Assembly: GCA_964196325.1 (NCBI GenBank)
Contig: CAXMST010000141.1
Location: forward strand, 1-20,189
Length of the DNA stretch: 20,189 nt
Source: CAXMST01 sp964196325
Lineage (GTDB): Bacteria > Actinomycetota > Thermoleophilia > Solirubrobacterales > 70-9
Direction: 5' to 3'
Both the position numbers and the translations under genes were made by a program. The first letter of the stretch is position 1. The number at the start of each line of letters is the position of its first letter. Shown one piece after another: positions 1 through 8,107 of the stretch. The notes beneath the pieces were generated by a model. That model was not told where the DNA came from, did no database searches, and was given only the letters and a program-made list of their open reading frames with translations.

Positions 1-912
1 GGACAGGAGGCGATCAGCGTCGGTGCCGCCTTCGCCCTGGCCCCGGCAGACCGCGCGTGCATCCTGCACCGGGATCTCGGCGCTCATTTCGTCCGAGGCC
101 TGAGTCCGGACCGCTACCTGGCCAACTGCATGGGCCGAAGCGGTGGCGTCACTGGGGGCAAGGACGGGAACATGCACTTCGGTGACCCCGAGCTCGGTTG
201 CGTCGGCATGGTCTCGATGCTGCCCGACATGGCTCCGGTCACCTGCGGCTTGGCCCTTGCCTTCAAGATGCGCAGGGAGCCGCGGGTGGCGATGACCTTC
301 TTCGGGGATGGCTCAACCGCCAACGGCCAGTGGCACGAGGCGATGACCATGGCCGGAGTGCAACAGCTACCGGTGGTGTTCGTGCTCGAGAACAACCAGT
401 TCGCATACTCGACCCCGAACGAGGGCGAATTCGTCGGCGACCCGATCGAGCGTGCGGCGGGCTATGGCTTCGCTGCGGCGGCTGTCGACGGTAACGACGT
501 CGAGGCCGTCTTCGCTGCCGCCACCGAGGCGGCCGATCGTGCCCGAGGCGGCGGCGGTCCGACGCTGATCTCCTGCGAGACGATGCGCATGCACGGCCAT
601 GCTGCGCACGACGACATGCGCTATGTGCCCGAGGCGCTCGTCGAGCGCTGGCGACAGCGCGATCCAATCGAGCTCTACCGAGGCAGGCTGCAGGGCGAGC
701 ACGGGCTCGAGCGGGGCGCCCTGGACGCACTCGAGGCCGAGGTTCGCGAGCTAATCGAGCATTCGACCGAGCAGGCGCTCGCCTCGCCGCTGCCGGAACC
801 CCAGGCAGCGGCCGAAGGAGTCTTTGCCGAGCAGCACCGACCGCTCGGGGACGGACAGGCCCCCTGGTCGCGGTGGAGCGGCAGCGCCGAGCGGCGGGCG
901 GCGGCCTCATGA
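1..912 (+). CDS. 2-oxoacid dehydrogenase E1 component, alpha subunit (5' partial)
   Basis: This is the thiamine-diphosphate-binding alpha subunit of a pyruvate/branched-chain/acetoin-type dehydrogenase E1, which decarboxylates a 2-oxo acid and passes the acyl group to the lipoyl arm of E2. The frame is open from base 1 and gives 303 residues; family members have roughly 30-60 more at the N-terminus, so the start lies outside the window. Visible landmarks are GQEAISVGAA at the extreme start, GRSGGVTGGKDGNMHF (about 45-60) and the ThDP/Mg motif beginning GDGSTANGQ (102-110) and closing at ENNQ (130-133). The HGHAAHDDMRY phosphorylation-loop-like segment follows. It overlaps the beta subunit gene by ATGA. 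The leucine-dehydrogenase-like gene downstream favours branched-chain 2-oxo acids, but the sequence alone does not exclude pyruvate or acetoin. Confidence 0.93.
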   Translation, partial: GQEAISVGAAFALAPADRACILHRDLGAHFVRGLSPDRYLANCMGRSGGVTGGKDGNMHFGDPELGCVGMVSMLPDMAPVTCGLALAFKMRREPRVAMTFFGDGSTANGQWHEAMTMAGVQQLPVVFVLENNQFAYSTPNEGEFVGDPIERAAGYGFAAAAVDGNDVEAVFAAATEAADRARGGGGPTLISCETMRMHGHAAHDDMRYVPEALVERWRQRDPIELYRGRLQGEHGLERGALDALEAEVRELIEHSTEQALASPLPEPQAAAEGVFAEQHRPLGDGQAPWSRWSGSAERRAAAS

Positions 913-1922
913 GCGGCCCCTTGGCAGCGGGCAACGGCCGGCCGGCGGCCGGTGAGGCTGAGGAGATCACCTACCTGGAGGCGATCTCGGCGGCCCTGCG
1001 CGAGGAGATGCGCCGTGATGCGGCGGTCTTCTGCCTGGGCGAGGACATCGGCCACTTCGGCGGCGCCTTCAAAGTCACCGACGGCTTCGCGGACGAGTTT
1101 GGGCTGGAGCGGGTGCTGGACACACCGCTGGCCGAGAACGCGATCATCGGCACGGCCGTGGGGGCGGCGATCGAGGGCATGCGACCGGTCTGCGAGATGC
1201 AGTTCGCCGACTTCATCTCCTGCGGCTTCGATCAACTGGTCACCGTCGCCGCCAAGATGCACTACCGGCAGGGCGTCGCGGTGCCCATGGTGCTCCGCCT
1301 GCCCAGCGGCGGTGGCTTCTCGGGCGGACCCTTCCACTCCCAGAATCCGGAGGCATGGCTGATGCAGACCCCGGGCCTCAAGGTCGTCGCTCCGGCCACC
1401 GCCGCTGACGCGAAGGGCCTGCTCACCGCGTCAATCCGCGACCCCAACCCGGTCTGCTTCCTCGAGCACAAGGGCATGTACCGCAGCGTCAAGGGAATCG
1501 TGCCGGCGGGCGAGCATCTGGTTCCGATCGGCGAGGCCCGGATTGCTCGCGAGGGTGCCGAGATCACGATCGTCACCTACGGCTCGGCCGTGGGGCTGGC
1601 GCTGCAAGCGGCCGACGAGCTCGAGCTCGACGCCGAGGTGATCGACCTGCGGACCCTGGTGCCGCTCGACCGCGAGGCGATCCTTCGCTCAGTCGCAAAG
1701 ACGGGCAAGGTGCTGGTCGCCCACGAGGCAGTGGGCGCCGCCGGCGTCGGGGCCGAGGTGGTGGCGCTGATCGCGGAGCTGGCCTTTGAACATCTCGACG
1801 CCCCGGTCCGCCGACTCGTCGCGGCCGACGTCCCGATCCCCTTCAGCCCACCGCTTGAGCGAGCAGTTCTGCCACAGCTCGACGACATGAAGAAGGCCTG
1901 CCGTGAGCTCGTCGCCTATTGA
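909..1922 (+). CDS. 2-oxoacid dehydrogenase E1 component, beta subunit
   Basis: This is the beta half of the E1 heterotetramer, which completes the ThDP site with the alpha subunit. The 337-residue protein is of normal family length. Landmarks are GEDIG (44-48), TPLAEN (72-77) with the glutamate that contacts the ThDP aminopyrimidine, the GPFHSQNPEAW stretch (140-150) with the conserved His143, and the C-terminal DLRTLVPLD (247-255). The ATG at 909 overlaps the alpha-subunit stop as ATGA, the usual sign of translational coupling, and is preferred over an in-frame ATG at 873 buried in the alpha gene. The first 19 residues are a poorly conserved Gly/Ala-rich leader. Substrate cannot be fixed from sequence; the neighbours suggest branched-chain 2-oxo acids. 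Confidence 0.93.
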   Translation: MSGPLAAGNGRPAAGEAEEITYLEAISAALREEMRRDAAVFCLGEDIGHFGGAFKVTDGFADEFGLERVLDTPLAENAIIGTAVGAAIEGMRPVCEMQFADFISCGFDQLVTVAAKMHYRQGVAVPMVLRLPSGGGFSGGPFHSQNPEAWLMQTPGLKVVAPATAADAKGLLTASIRDPNPVCFLEHKGMYRSVKGIVPAGEHLVPIGEARIAREGAEITIVTYGSAVGLALQAADELELDAEVIDLRTLVPLDREAILRSVAKTGKVLVAHEAVGAAGVGAEVVALIAELAFEHLDAPVRRLVAADVPIPFSPPLERAVLPQLDDMKKACRELVAY

Positions 1923-3156
1923 GGGGCCCACCCCGGTCGAGCTGGTGATGCCCCAGATGGGCGTCTCCGTCGCGGAGGGCACGATCGTTCGCTGGCTGCG
2001 ACAGGTGGGAGAGCAGGTGGCCTCCCAGGAGCCGGTCTGCGAGGTCAACACCGACAAGATCGACGTCGATATCCCTGCACCGACGGCCGGGGTGCTCGAA
2101 CGGATCCTCGTCGAGGAGGGAGAGACGGTGGCAGTCGGTACGCCGATCGCCGTGATCGGGGTGCGGCGCGAGCCCGCTCCAGCCCTGACCCCGTCGCCCG
2201 CGAGCGCGACGGAGATCGATCGATCGCGCTTCTACTCTCCGGTCGTCAAGCGAATCGCCGCCGAGTCGGGGATCGACCTCGCCGCCGTGGCCGGCAACGG
2301 CATCGGCGGCCGCGTGCGCAAGCGCGACCTCCTCGGCTACCTCGCCGCCCAGGGCGAGGCGGATGCAGGTGGCGGTGGGGACGGCAGCGCCCCCGCGCTC
2401 CACACCGAGTCCCCCTACCGGCCGGAACCCTCGCTTGCCGGCCTCGATCAGCTGGTCGGTGCCAGCCGACGTGAGCAACTCGACCCGATGCGCCGGGCGA
2501 TCGGCGAGCACATGCTCGCCAGCCGCCGCACTTCTGCCCACTGCACCACGGTGGTCGAGGCCGACTTCACGGCCGTAGCCGCGGCACGAACGCGGCGACG
2601 GGCGGCGCTCGAGGGGCGCGGCGTGCCGATGACCTATCTGGCTTTCGTCTGTGAGGCCGTCGTCGCTTCGCTGGACGAGCACCCGATTCTCAACGCCTCA
2701 CTCGCCGACGGGGAGATCATCTATCACCAGGACGTCAACCTGGGCATCGCCGTAGCGCTCGAGAGGGGGCTCGTGGTCCCGGTAATCCGCAAGGCCCAGA
2801 ACCTGGGGATCGAAGGGCTGGCGGCCGCGATCGCCGAGCTGGCCGCCGCCGCCCGCGAGGGCCGGCTCGCACCGGACGATCTTGTCGGGGGCACGTTCAC
2901 CGTCACCAACCCGGGCCAGTTCGGCGCGGTGATCGCCACCCCGATCATCAACCAGCCCCAGGTTGCGATCCTCGATCTCGAGGCGATCACAAGGCGCCCA
3001 GTGGTCGTGACCGACGGGAACGGGGTAGAGGCGATCGGAATCCGGCCGATGTCGTACCTCTGCATGTCTTGGGATCACCGAGCGGTGGACGGCGCCGAGG
3101 CGGCACGCTTTCTCGGCAAGGTGCGCAGCCGCCTCGAGGGCTTGGAACAGCAATGA
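1903..3156 (+). CDS. Dihydrolipoamide acyltransferase (E2) of the 2-oxoacid dehydrogenase complex
   Basis: This is the E2 core enzyme, which carries the acyl group on a swinging lipoyl arm and transfers it to CoA. The 417 residues hold three classical parts. One lipoyl domain spans about 10-86, with the lipoylated Lys52 in NTDKIDVDIP. A peripheral E1/E3-binding domain lies at about 109-147 (YSPVVKRIAAESGID...GRVRKRDLL). The catalytic domain spans about 188-415 and ends in SWDHRAVDGAEAA, with His392 and Asp396 of the HxxxD motif. Linkers are Gly/Ala/Pro-rich. The GTG start at 1903 overlaps E1-beta by 20 bases, and the lipoyl domain begins soon after. Placement between E1 and lipB fits, because this protein is the substrate of LipB/LipA. 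Branched-chain specificity is inferred only from context. Confidence 0.94.
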   Translation: MSSSPIEGPTPVELVMPQMGVSVAEGTIVRWLRQVGEQVASQEPVCEVNTDKIDVDIPAPTAGVLERILVEEGETVAVGTPIAVIGVRREPAPALTPSPASATEIDRSRFYSPVVKRIAAESGIDLAAVAGNGIGGRVRKRDLLGYLAAQGEADAGGGGDGSAPALHTESPYRPEPSLAGLDQLVGASRREQLDPMRRAIGEHMLASRRTSAHCTTVVEADFTAVAAARTRRRAALEGRGVPMTYLAFVCEAVVASLDEHPILNASLADGEIIYHQDVNLGIAVALERGLVVPVIRKAQNLGIEGLAAAIAELAAAAREGRLAPDDLVGGTFTVTNPGQFGAVIATPIINQPQVAILDLEAITRRPVVVTDGNGVEAIGIRPMSYLCMSWDHRAVDGAEAARFLGKVRSRLEGLEQQ

Positions 3157-4235
3157 GCCCGCACGAGGAACTGGCGGTCGAGCGCGGAGCCCGCTCCGGC
3201 GCCACGATCGCGGTAGCGATCCACTCCACGCTCCTCGGCCCCGCCCTCGGCGGAGCGCGGATGTGGCACTACGAGTGCGACGGCGACGCCATCGCGGATG
3301 CGATGCGACTCGCGGAGGCGATGACCCACAAGGCGGCGGCGGCCGGCCTCGCGCTGGGCGGCGGCAAGGGCGTGATCGCGACCCCCACCGCCGAGCGCCC
3401 AGCCGGCGCACTACGCACCGCGATGTTGCTTGACTTCGGAGATCTGGTCGAGTCGCTGGAGGGCCGCTACGTAACCGCCGAGGATGTCGGCACGGGCGCC
3501 GATGATATGGCCGTCATCGCCCGCCGAACCCACCACGTGCTCGGGCTCGATACCCGACGGGGGGGTTCGGGCGATCCAAGCCCGCTGACCGCCCTCGGCG
3601 TCCGCGGAGCGATGCGCGCCTGCTGCAATCACCGCTGGGGGACTCCGGAGCTTGCCGGTCGGCGGATCGTGGTGATCGGATTCGGCCACGTCGGCGCTGA
3701 GTTGGCCGGCCTGCTTCGCGACGACGGTGCTGAGCTGGTGGTCACAGACGTCGACCGCTCGTATCGCGCCGCGGCAGAGGCGCTCGGGGCGAGCTGGGTC
3801 GAGGCGGAAACGGCGCTTTCGCTCGAATGCGACGTGCTCGCTCCCTGCGCGCTCGGAGGCGCCGTCGACCGCGACTCAGTTGAGCGCCTGCGCTGCGCGG
3901 TGCTCTGCGGGGCCGCCAACAACGTGCTCGCCGACGAGGGCCTGGCGCGGCGACTGCAGGAGCGCGGAATCCTCTACGCGCCCGACTTCATCGCCAACGC
4001 CGGTGGGCTGATCAGCGTCTACGGAGAGCTCACGGGAACACCCCCCGAGGCGGCTCTAAGGATGTCCCGCCAGATCGAGCAAACGACCGCCTCGATCCTG
4101 GTCGAAGCCGAGCGCGGTCGTACCCACCTCCTCGCCGCAGCGCGCAAGCGCTCCCGAAGGCGGCTGGGGGGCGGCGGCGCGGCGGCCGCGGTCCCAGACG
4201 GGGAGCCGGTGGGAGCCCGCCTGCGAGACTTCTGA
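3153..4235 (+). CDS. Glu/Leu/Phe/Val-type amino acid dehydrogenase (probable leucine dehydrogenase)
   Basis: This NAD-dependent enzyme oxidatively deaminates an amino acid to its 2-oxo acid, here probably leucine, valine or isoleucine. The 360 residues match leucine dehydrogenase length. The N-terminal catalytic domain shows MTHKAAAAGLALGGGKGVI (57-75), with Lys60 and Lys72 at the substrate and catalytic positions, and AEDVGT (109-114) with Asp111. The nucleotide-binding domain has GFGHVG (176-181), then PCALGG, GAANN and APDFIANAGG. The ATG at 3153 overlaps the E2 stop as ATGA. A leucine dehydrogenase directly linked to E1/E2 genes resembles the Bacillus bkd arrangement and is the main reason to read the complex as branched-chain. 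The last 30 residues are Arg/Gly/Ala-rich and differ from typical family ends. Phenylalanine or valine dehydrogenase are alternatives. Confidence 0.88.
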   Translation: MSPHEELAVERGARSGATIAVAIHSTLLGPALGGARMWHYECDGDAIADAMRLAEAMTHKAAAAGLALGGGKGVIATPTAERPAGALRTAMLLDFGDLVESLEGRYVTAEDVGTGADDMAVIARRTHHVLGLDTRRGGSGDPSPLTALGVRGAMRACCNHRWGTPELAGRRIVVIGFGHVGAELAGLLRDDGAELVVTDVDRSYRAAAEALGASWVEAETALSLECDVLAPCALGGAVDRDSVERLRCAVLCGAANNVLADEGLARRLQERGILYAPDFIANAGGLISVYGELTGTPPEAALRMSRQIEQTTASILVEAERGRTHLLAAARKRSRRRLGGGGAAAAVPDGEPVGARLRDF

Positions 4236-4237
4236 GA

Positions 4238-5047
4238 ATGAGCGCCGAGGTCTGGGTATGCGAGTTGGGAACGGTCGGCTACGGCGAGGCGCTGGCGCTG
4301 CAGAACGAGCTCCGCTCCGCCCGCGGGGCCGGGAAGATCCCCGACGTTCTCCTGCTCCTCGAGCACTGGCCCGTCTACACAAAGGGGCGGCGCAGCGCCG
4401 GCGAGGAGCTGCCGATGGGGGAGCAGTGGTATGAGATGCAGGGGATCGAGGTCGCCGGCACCGACCGCGGCGGCAGGGTCACCTATCACGGCCCGGGGCA
4501 GCTGGTCGCCTACCCGATCGTCGACCTGGGGCCGTACGGAGACGATGTCCACGCGCATGTACGCCGCCTCGAGGAGGTGATGCTGCACTCCCTGGCCGAT
4601 CACTCGGTTCCCGCTCAGATCTTCACCGGCCTGACCGGGGTTTGGACTGCCGGGGAGCCGCCGATCCCGACCGGCACCCCCGGGCCCGAGGGGACCTCCG
4701 TCGGACCGTCCACCGAGGCCGCCGCGGACGGCTCCCTCGCCCGCAAGATCGGGTCGATCGGAGTCCACGTCCGCAGGGGAATCACCACCCACGGCCTGGC
4801 GATCAACGTCAACAACGATCTGCAGCCGTTCGAGTGGATCGTTCCCTGCGGGATCGACTTCGTGCGGATGACCTCACTCGCGCGGGAGCGCGGCGCCGAG
4901 CAGCCGATCGAGAACGTCGCTGCAGTTCTGGTCGACCGCTACGCGGAAGGCTTTGATCGGGCCCCGAACTGGCTCGAGCGCGATGAGCTGGGCGGGCGGG
5001 CGTTTCGACGGCGGCCGTTACCGGCTGATAGGCCCGCGCTAGCCTGA
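4238..5047 (+). CDS. lipB: Lipoyl(octanoyl) transferase LipB
   Basis: LipB moves octanoyl from acyl carrier protein to the lipoyl-domain lysine of E2 and related proteins, the first step of protein lipoylation. The 269-residue protein carries DRGGRVTYHGPGQLVAYPI (76-94), the catalytic Lys170 in ARKIGSIGVHVRRGITTHG, and the catalytic Cys204 in IVPCGIDF. Length is 30-50 residues above many LipB proteins, mainly because of a Pro/Gly/Thr-rich insert at about 138-168 just before the lysine motif. The ATG at 4238 starts 2 bases after the amino acid dehydrogenase stop, with only a weak ribosome site, so coupling is likely. Its own substrate, E2, is encoded two genes upstream. The 3' end overlaps the opposing UbiB-family gene by 9 bases. 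Confidence 0.95.
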   Translation: MSAEVWVCELGTVGYGEALALQNELRSARGAGKIPDVLLLLEHWPVYTKGRRSAGEELPMGEQWYEMQGIEVAGTDRGGRVTYHGPGQLVAYPIVDLGPYGDDVHAHVRRLEEVMLHSLADHSVPAQIFTGLTGVWTAGEPPIPTGTPGPEGTSVGPSTEAAADGSLARKIGSIGVHVRRGITTHGLAINVNNDLQPFEWIVPCGIDFVRMTSLARERGAEQPIENVAAVLVDRYAEGFDRAPNWLERDELGGRAFRRRPLPADRPALA

Positions 5048-6424
5048 GCGCCCACTCATGAAGGCGGCTTCCTGCCGGCCAAGCTCGGTGCACGGCGGCT
5101 CGTCGTAGATCCATTCCCGGGCGATCCGGTGCCAGTTGGCCTCGCTCTCGAGATGCCCGAGCACGGCCAGCGTCAAGAGCTCGAGCCGGCGACCGAAGAC
5201 GTGCTCGGGAACGATGTCCTGATGGCGCATCGCGCGAAAATGGCGTGATCGCGGGTCAGCCGTCTCGATCGCAACGGTGGAGACGATCTCCTGGTTGAGG
5301 CGAACCGGGCGATCCTGCGTGTACCACCAGATTCCCTCAATTACGTACTCCCAGAGCACCTGCGGGTCCAGCTTGTCCGGCTCGGGGAGGAAGCCGAACT
5401 CGCTCAACAGCCGATGGAGCCGCTCGGGGTCGCCCTCGATCACTGCCCGCTGGCAGGCCAGCTCACGCTCGGTCACCTCGGGGGCGACCGCCTTGAAGAG
5501 CCCGAAGTCGAGGAAGGCGACGCGGTCGTCGCGAAGGCGGATCATGTTGCCCGGATGCGGATCGCCGCTGAAGCGCCGGTGGCGGAACATCGACCCGTAG
5601 TAGAAGCGGAAGACGATCTCGCCGACCCGGTCCCGAACCTGCTCGGGCTCGGCCCGGATCCCCTCGAACGGCTGTCCGCTGACCAGCTCGGTGACCAGGA
5701 CGCGCTCCCGTGAGAGCGCGGTGATGACCTCGGGCACCACGATGAAGGGATGGCCGCGGTAGAGCCGGCCCATGCTGCGCTGATTCGCCGCCTCGAGCTC
5801 GTAGTCGAGCTCCTCCGTGATTCGATCGCGGATCTCGGCGCCCAGTGCCTTGACATCAAGCCGCGGGGTCATTCGCCGCACCAGACGCAGGATCAGGCCG
5901 AGGTTCTTCATGTCGGCTCGCACGGCATCGGCGATCCCCGGGTACTGGACCTTGACGGCCACCTCGCGACCGTCCGCGCGGAGCGTCGCCCGGTAGACCT
6001 GCCCGATCGAGGCCGCCGCGAGGGGCTCGGGGTCGAACTCGCTGAACGGACCCGAGATCGGCTCCTCAAGCTCCTGCTCGATCACCTTTCGCATCTGCTC
6101 GAAATCAACGGGGGGTGCGGAGTCGCGCAGGCGTGCCAACTCGGCCTGAAACTCATCCCGATGCTCCTCGGGCACCAACCCCAGGTCCATGAAGCTGAGG
6201 ACTTGACCGATCTTCATCGCCGCGCCCTTCATGCCGCCGAGCACGGCCACGATCTGCCTCGTCGCCTCGAGCTGGCGACGCTCCATCGCCAGCTCGGAAC
6301 CCTCCTTGGAGCGGACTACGTTGGCCGCCCGAGTGCCTGTCTGCCTGAGCGCCTGGGACGCTGCTGCACCGCCAACCTGAGCCAACCGCTGGACCCGCCC
6401 GGTCCTGAGCCTGTTGTCAGCCAT
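5039..6424 (-). CDS. UbiB/ABC1 (AarF) family atypical kinase-like protein
   Basis: This belongs to the UbiB/ABC1/ADCK family, kinase-fold ATP-binding proteins tied in bacteria and organelles to quinone biosynthesis or lipid homeostasis. All family marks are present in the 461 residues. KxGQ is at MKIGQVLSF (70-78), the alanine-rich loop is AAASIGQVYRA (136-146), and the ATP lysine is Lys158 in VAVKVQYPG. EELDYELEAAN (204-214) follows, then GDPHPGNM (287-294) and DFG (306-308). No clear C-terminal membrane helices are visible, unlike proteobacterial UbiB. A good ribosome site (GGAGGGGG, complement of 6431-6438) precedes the ATG at 6424. It is the last gene of a minus-strand run, 23 bases after the antiporter. 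The substrate is unknown, so no specific role is claimed. Confidence 0.93.
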   Translation of the reverse strand: MADNRLRTGRVQRLAQVGGAAASQALRQTGTRAANVVRSKEGSELAMERRQLEATRQIVAVLGGMKGAAMKIGQVLSFMDLGLVPEEHRDEFQAELARLRDSAPPVDFEQMRKVIEQELEEPISGPFSEFDPEPLAAASIGQVYRATLRADGREVAVKVQYPGIADAVRADMKNLGLILRLVRRMTPRLDVKALGAEIRDRITEELDYELEAANQRSMGRLYRGHPFIVVPEVITALSRERVLVTELVSGQPFEGIRAEPEQVRDRVGEIVFRFYYGSMFRHRRFSGDPHPGNMIRLRDDRVAFLDFGLFKAVAPEVTERELACQRAVIEGDPERLHRLLSEFGFLPEPDKLDPQVLWEYVIEGIWWYTQDRPVRLNQEIVSTVAIETADPRSRHFRAMRHQDIVPEHVFGRRLELLTLAVLGHLESEANWHRIAREWIYDEPPCTELGRQEAAFMSGRSG

Positions 6425-6447
6425 CGTTCGCCCCCTCCGTCGATCTC

Positions 6448-7632
6448 TCAGCCCGGCGTCAGACCGGTGCCCAGGCGCCGAAGCACGGGCGGCACGACGA
6501 CCGTCGTCAGCACGGACATCGCGACGATCACCGCGAACAGCTGCTCGTCGAGCGCCCCGGCCACCAGCCCGATCTCCGCGACGATTATCCCGACCTCACC
6601 GCGCGGGACCATGCTGACGGCCGCGAACCGAGCGTCTGGGCGTGCTAACGCGCCGGCACCCAGCAGGGCGCCGGTGTACTTGGCGATGATCGCGACCACG
6701 GTGACCAAGGCGAGGATCCCGAGGGTGCCGCGCTCGGCGAGCGCCGCGAGGTCCACCTGGAGGCCGACGACGACGAAGAAGAACGGCGGGAAGAACTCGT
6801 AGAACGGCTCGATCTGCTTCTCCAACGGATGCTGATCGGAGGTCTCCGCGAGGATCATCCCGGCCAGGAAGGCGCCGATGATCGCGGCGAGCCCGATCTG
6901 GGCCGCGAGCGCCGCCATGCCCAGACAGAGCAGAATCGCGATCACCAGGGGCGAGTTCGGAACGCGCGGGACGTCGAGCAGATGGGGGCGCTCGCGTGCG
7001 AAGCGGGTGCCAAAGACCGCGAAGAAGCCGAGGAAGGCGGCGGTCATCACCGAGACGACGGCGATCTGGAGCGGGTCGACGCCGCCGCCACCCGCGACTC
7101 CCTCGGCGATCCCGAGCAGCAGCAGGGCAAGGATGTCGTCGATGATCGCGGCGCCAAGCACTGCCCGGGCCGCCGGGGTGTCGACGAGGCCGAGCTCGAT
7201 CAGCACCGCGGAGGTGATCCCAACGCTGGTCGCGACCAGGGCCGCACCGATGAAGATCGAGGTGATCGTGCCCTCGCCCAGGGCGAAGCCGATCGCGACG
7301 CCGGCCACGAGCGGCACGATGAATCCAATCACCCCGATCTTCAGAGCGGTCGAGCCGACGGTGCGAAGCGATGAGATCCGGGTCTCGAGGCCGACCCAGA
7401 AAAGCAAAAAGACAACCCCGAGGTCGGCGAGCGAGTCGAGCACATCCCCTGTCTCGACCAGGCCCGTGGCAGAGGGACCGAGCACGACGCCGGCGATGAT
7501 CATGCCGACGACGGCAGGCTGGTTCAGACGTCGGAAGAGCTCCTCGAACAGCTTCGCCGCCAGCAGGACCACGAACAGCGTCGTGAGGATCTCAGCCGTG
7601 CCTTCGGCCGCGGCGATAGGGAGCACGGGCAT
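6448..7632 (-). CDS. CPA2-type cation/proton antiporter (Kef/Nha-like membrane domain)
   Basis: This is a polytopic inner-membrane antiporter exchanging Na+ or K+ for protons. The 394 residues consist of about 12-13 hydrophobic segments with no C-terminal TrkA/RCK domain, so it is the membrane module alone. Landmarks are RLNQPAVVGMIIAGVVLGPS (35-54), GAALVATSVGITSAVL (129-144, the broken helix) and AAIIDDILALL (161-171). The paired Asp165-Asp166 are typical of electrogenic Na+/H+ exchangers; KefC-type proteins lack the pair. The ATG at 7632 fits the usual short lead-in to helix 1 but has no convincing ribosome site. It sits inside the frame of the upstream carbonic anhydrase remnant, so it may have depended on translational coupling. 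The exported cation cannot be told from sequence. Confidence 0.92.
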   Translation of the reverse strand: MPVLPIAAAEGTAEILTTLFVVLLAAKLFEELFRRLNQPAVVGMIIAGVVLGPSATGLVETGDVLDSLADLGVVFLLFWVGLETRISSLRTVGSTALKIGVIGFIVPLVAGVAIGFALGEGTITSIFIGAALVATSVGITSAVLIELGLVDTPAARAVLGAAIIDDILALLLLGIAEGVAGGGGVDPLQIAVVSVMTAAFLGFFAVFGTRFARERPHLLDVPRVPNSPLVIAILLCLGMAALAAQIGLAAIIGAFLAGMILAETSDQHPLEKQIEPFYEFFPPFFFVVVGLQVDLAALAERGTLGILALVTVVAIIAKYTGALLGAGALARPDARFAAVSMVPRGEVGIIVAEIGLVAGALDEQLFAVIVAMSVLTTVVVPPVLRRLGTGLTPG

Positions 7633-8092
7633 CGGGGTAAGGCTAAACGCGACCAGCTCGCGAGCACCTCAACGAGCTCATCGCTGTCGAGCTCGAGGAT
7701 GAACCCACGCACGACGGTGGATTTCAACACGGGATCCGCCCTGACCCGGTCGACGCCGTCGCGGACCCCGGCGCGCAGCGACTCGAAGCCGCCCGGGGTC
7801 CAGTCGGGGCGCATCCCGACCTCCGATTCGATCTGATCGAGGAACTCCTTGTCGTTGAGCCCGAGGACCCCGCACTCGGTGTGCATCACGATCCAGACTT
7901 CCTTCGTCTTCAGCGCGCGCTGGGAAAGCGCGAGCGAGCGGCCCACATCAGCCGTGACGACCGCACCGGCGTTGCGGATGATGTGCGCCTCGCCGACCTC
8001 CAGGCCGGCGGTAACAAGGGGTTGATCCGGCAGTCCATACAGGTGACGATCGCCAGCCGGCGCCGTGGAAAGCGTGAGGTATGGGGACTCAT
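7524..8092 (-). pseudogene. Beta-class carbonic anhydrase, frameshifted
   Basis: The product would interconvert CO2 and bicarbonate at a zinc site. Two frames are needed to read it. From the ATG at 8092 one frame gives MSPHTSRFPRRRLAIVTCMD and then CRINPL. The remainder (GLEVGEAHIIRNAG, then VVTADVGRSLALSQRAL and VWIVMHTECGVLGL) lies in another frame. A G4 run at 8018-8021 marks the switch: one extra G would join the frames as CRINPLVTAGLEVG. All zinc and dyad residues would then be present (Cys18, Asp20, Arg22, His71, Cys74). The N-terminus is about 25-30 residues shorter than relatives and begins 15 bases after the peptidase stop. Homology ends near 7660 (RGFILELDSDELVEV), yet the frame runs on to 7524, 109 bases into the antiporter gene. 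It is either a real pseudogene or a sequencing indel. Confidence 0.85.
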
Positions 8093-8107
8093 CGGCGGGG
8101 CGGCCTG

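Noticed and set aside
6602..7702. Long open frames on the plus strand opposite the antiporter gene
   Set aside because: They are Arg/Ser/Thr-rich shadows typical of high-GC antisense frames, while the minus strand encodes an unmistakable membrane antiporter.
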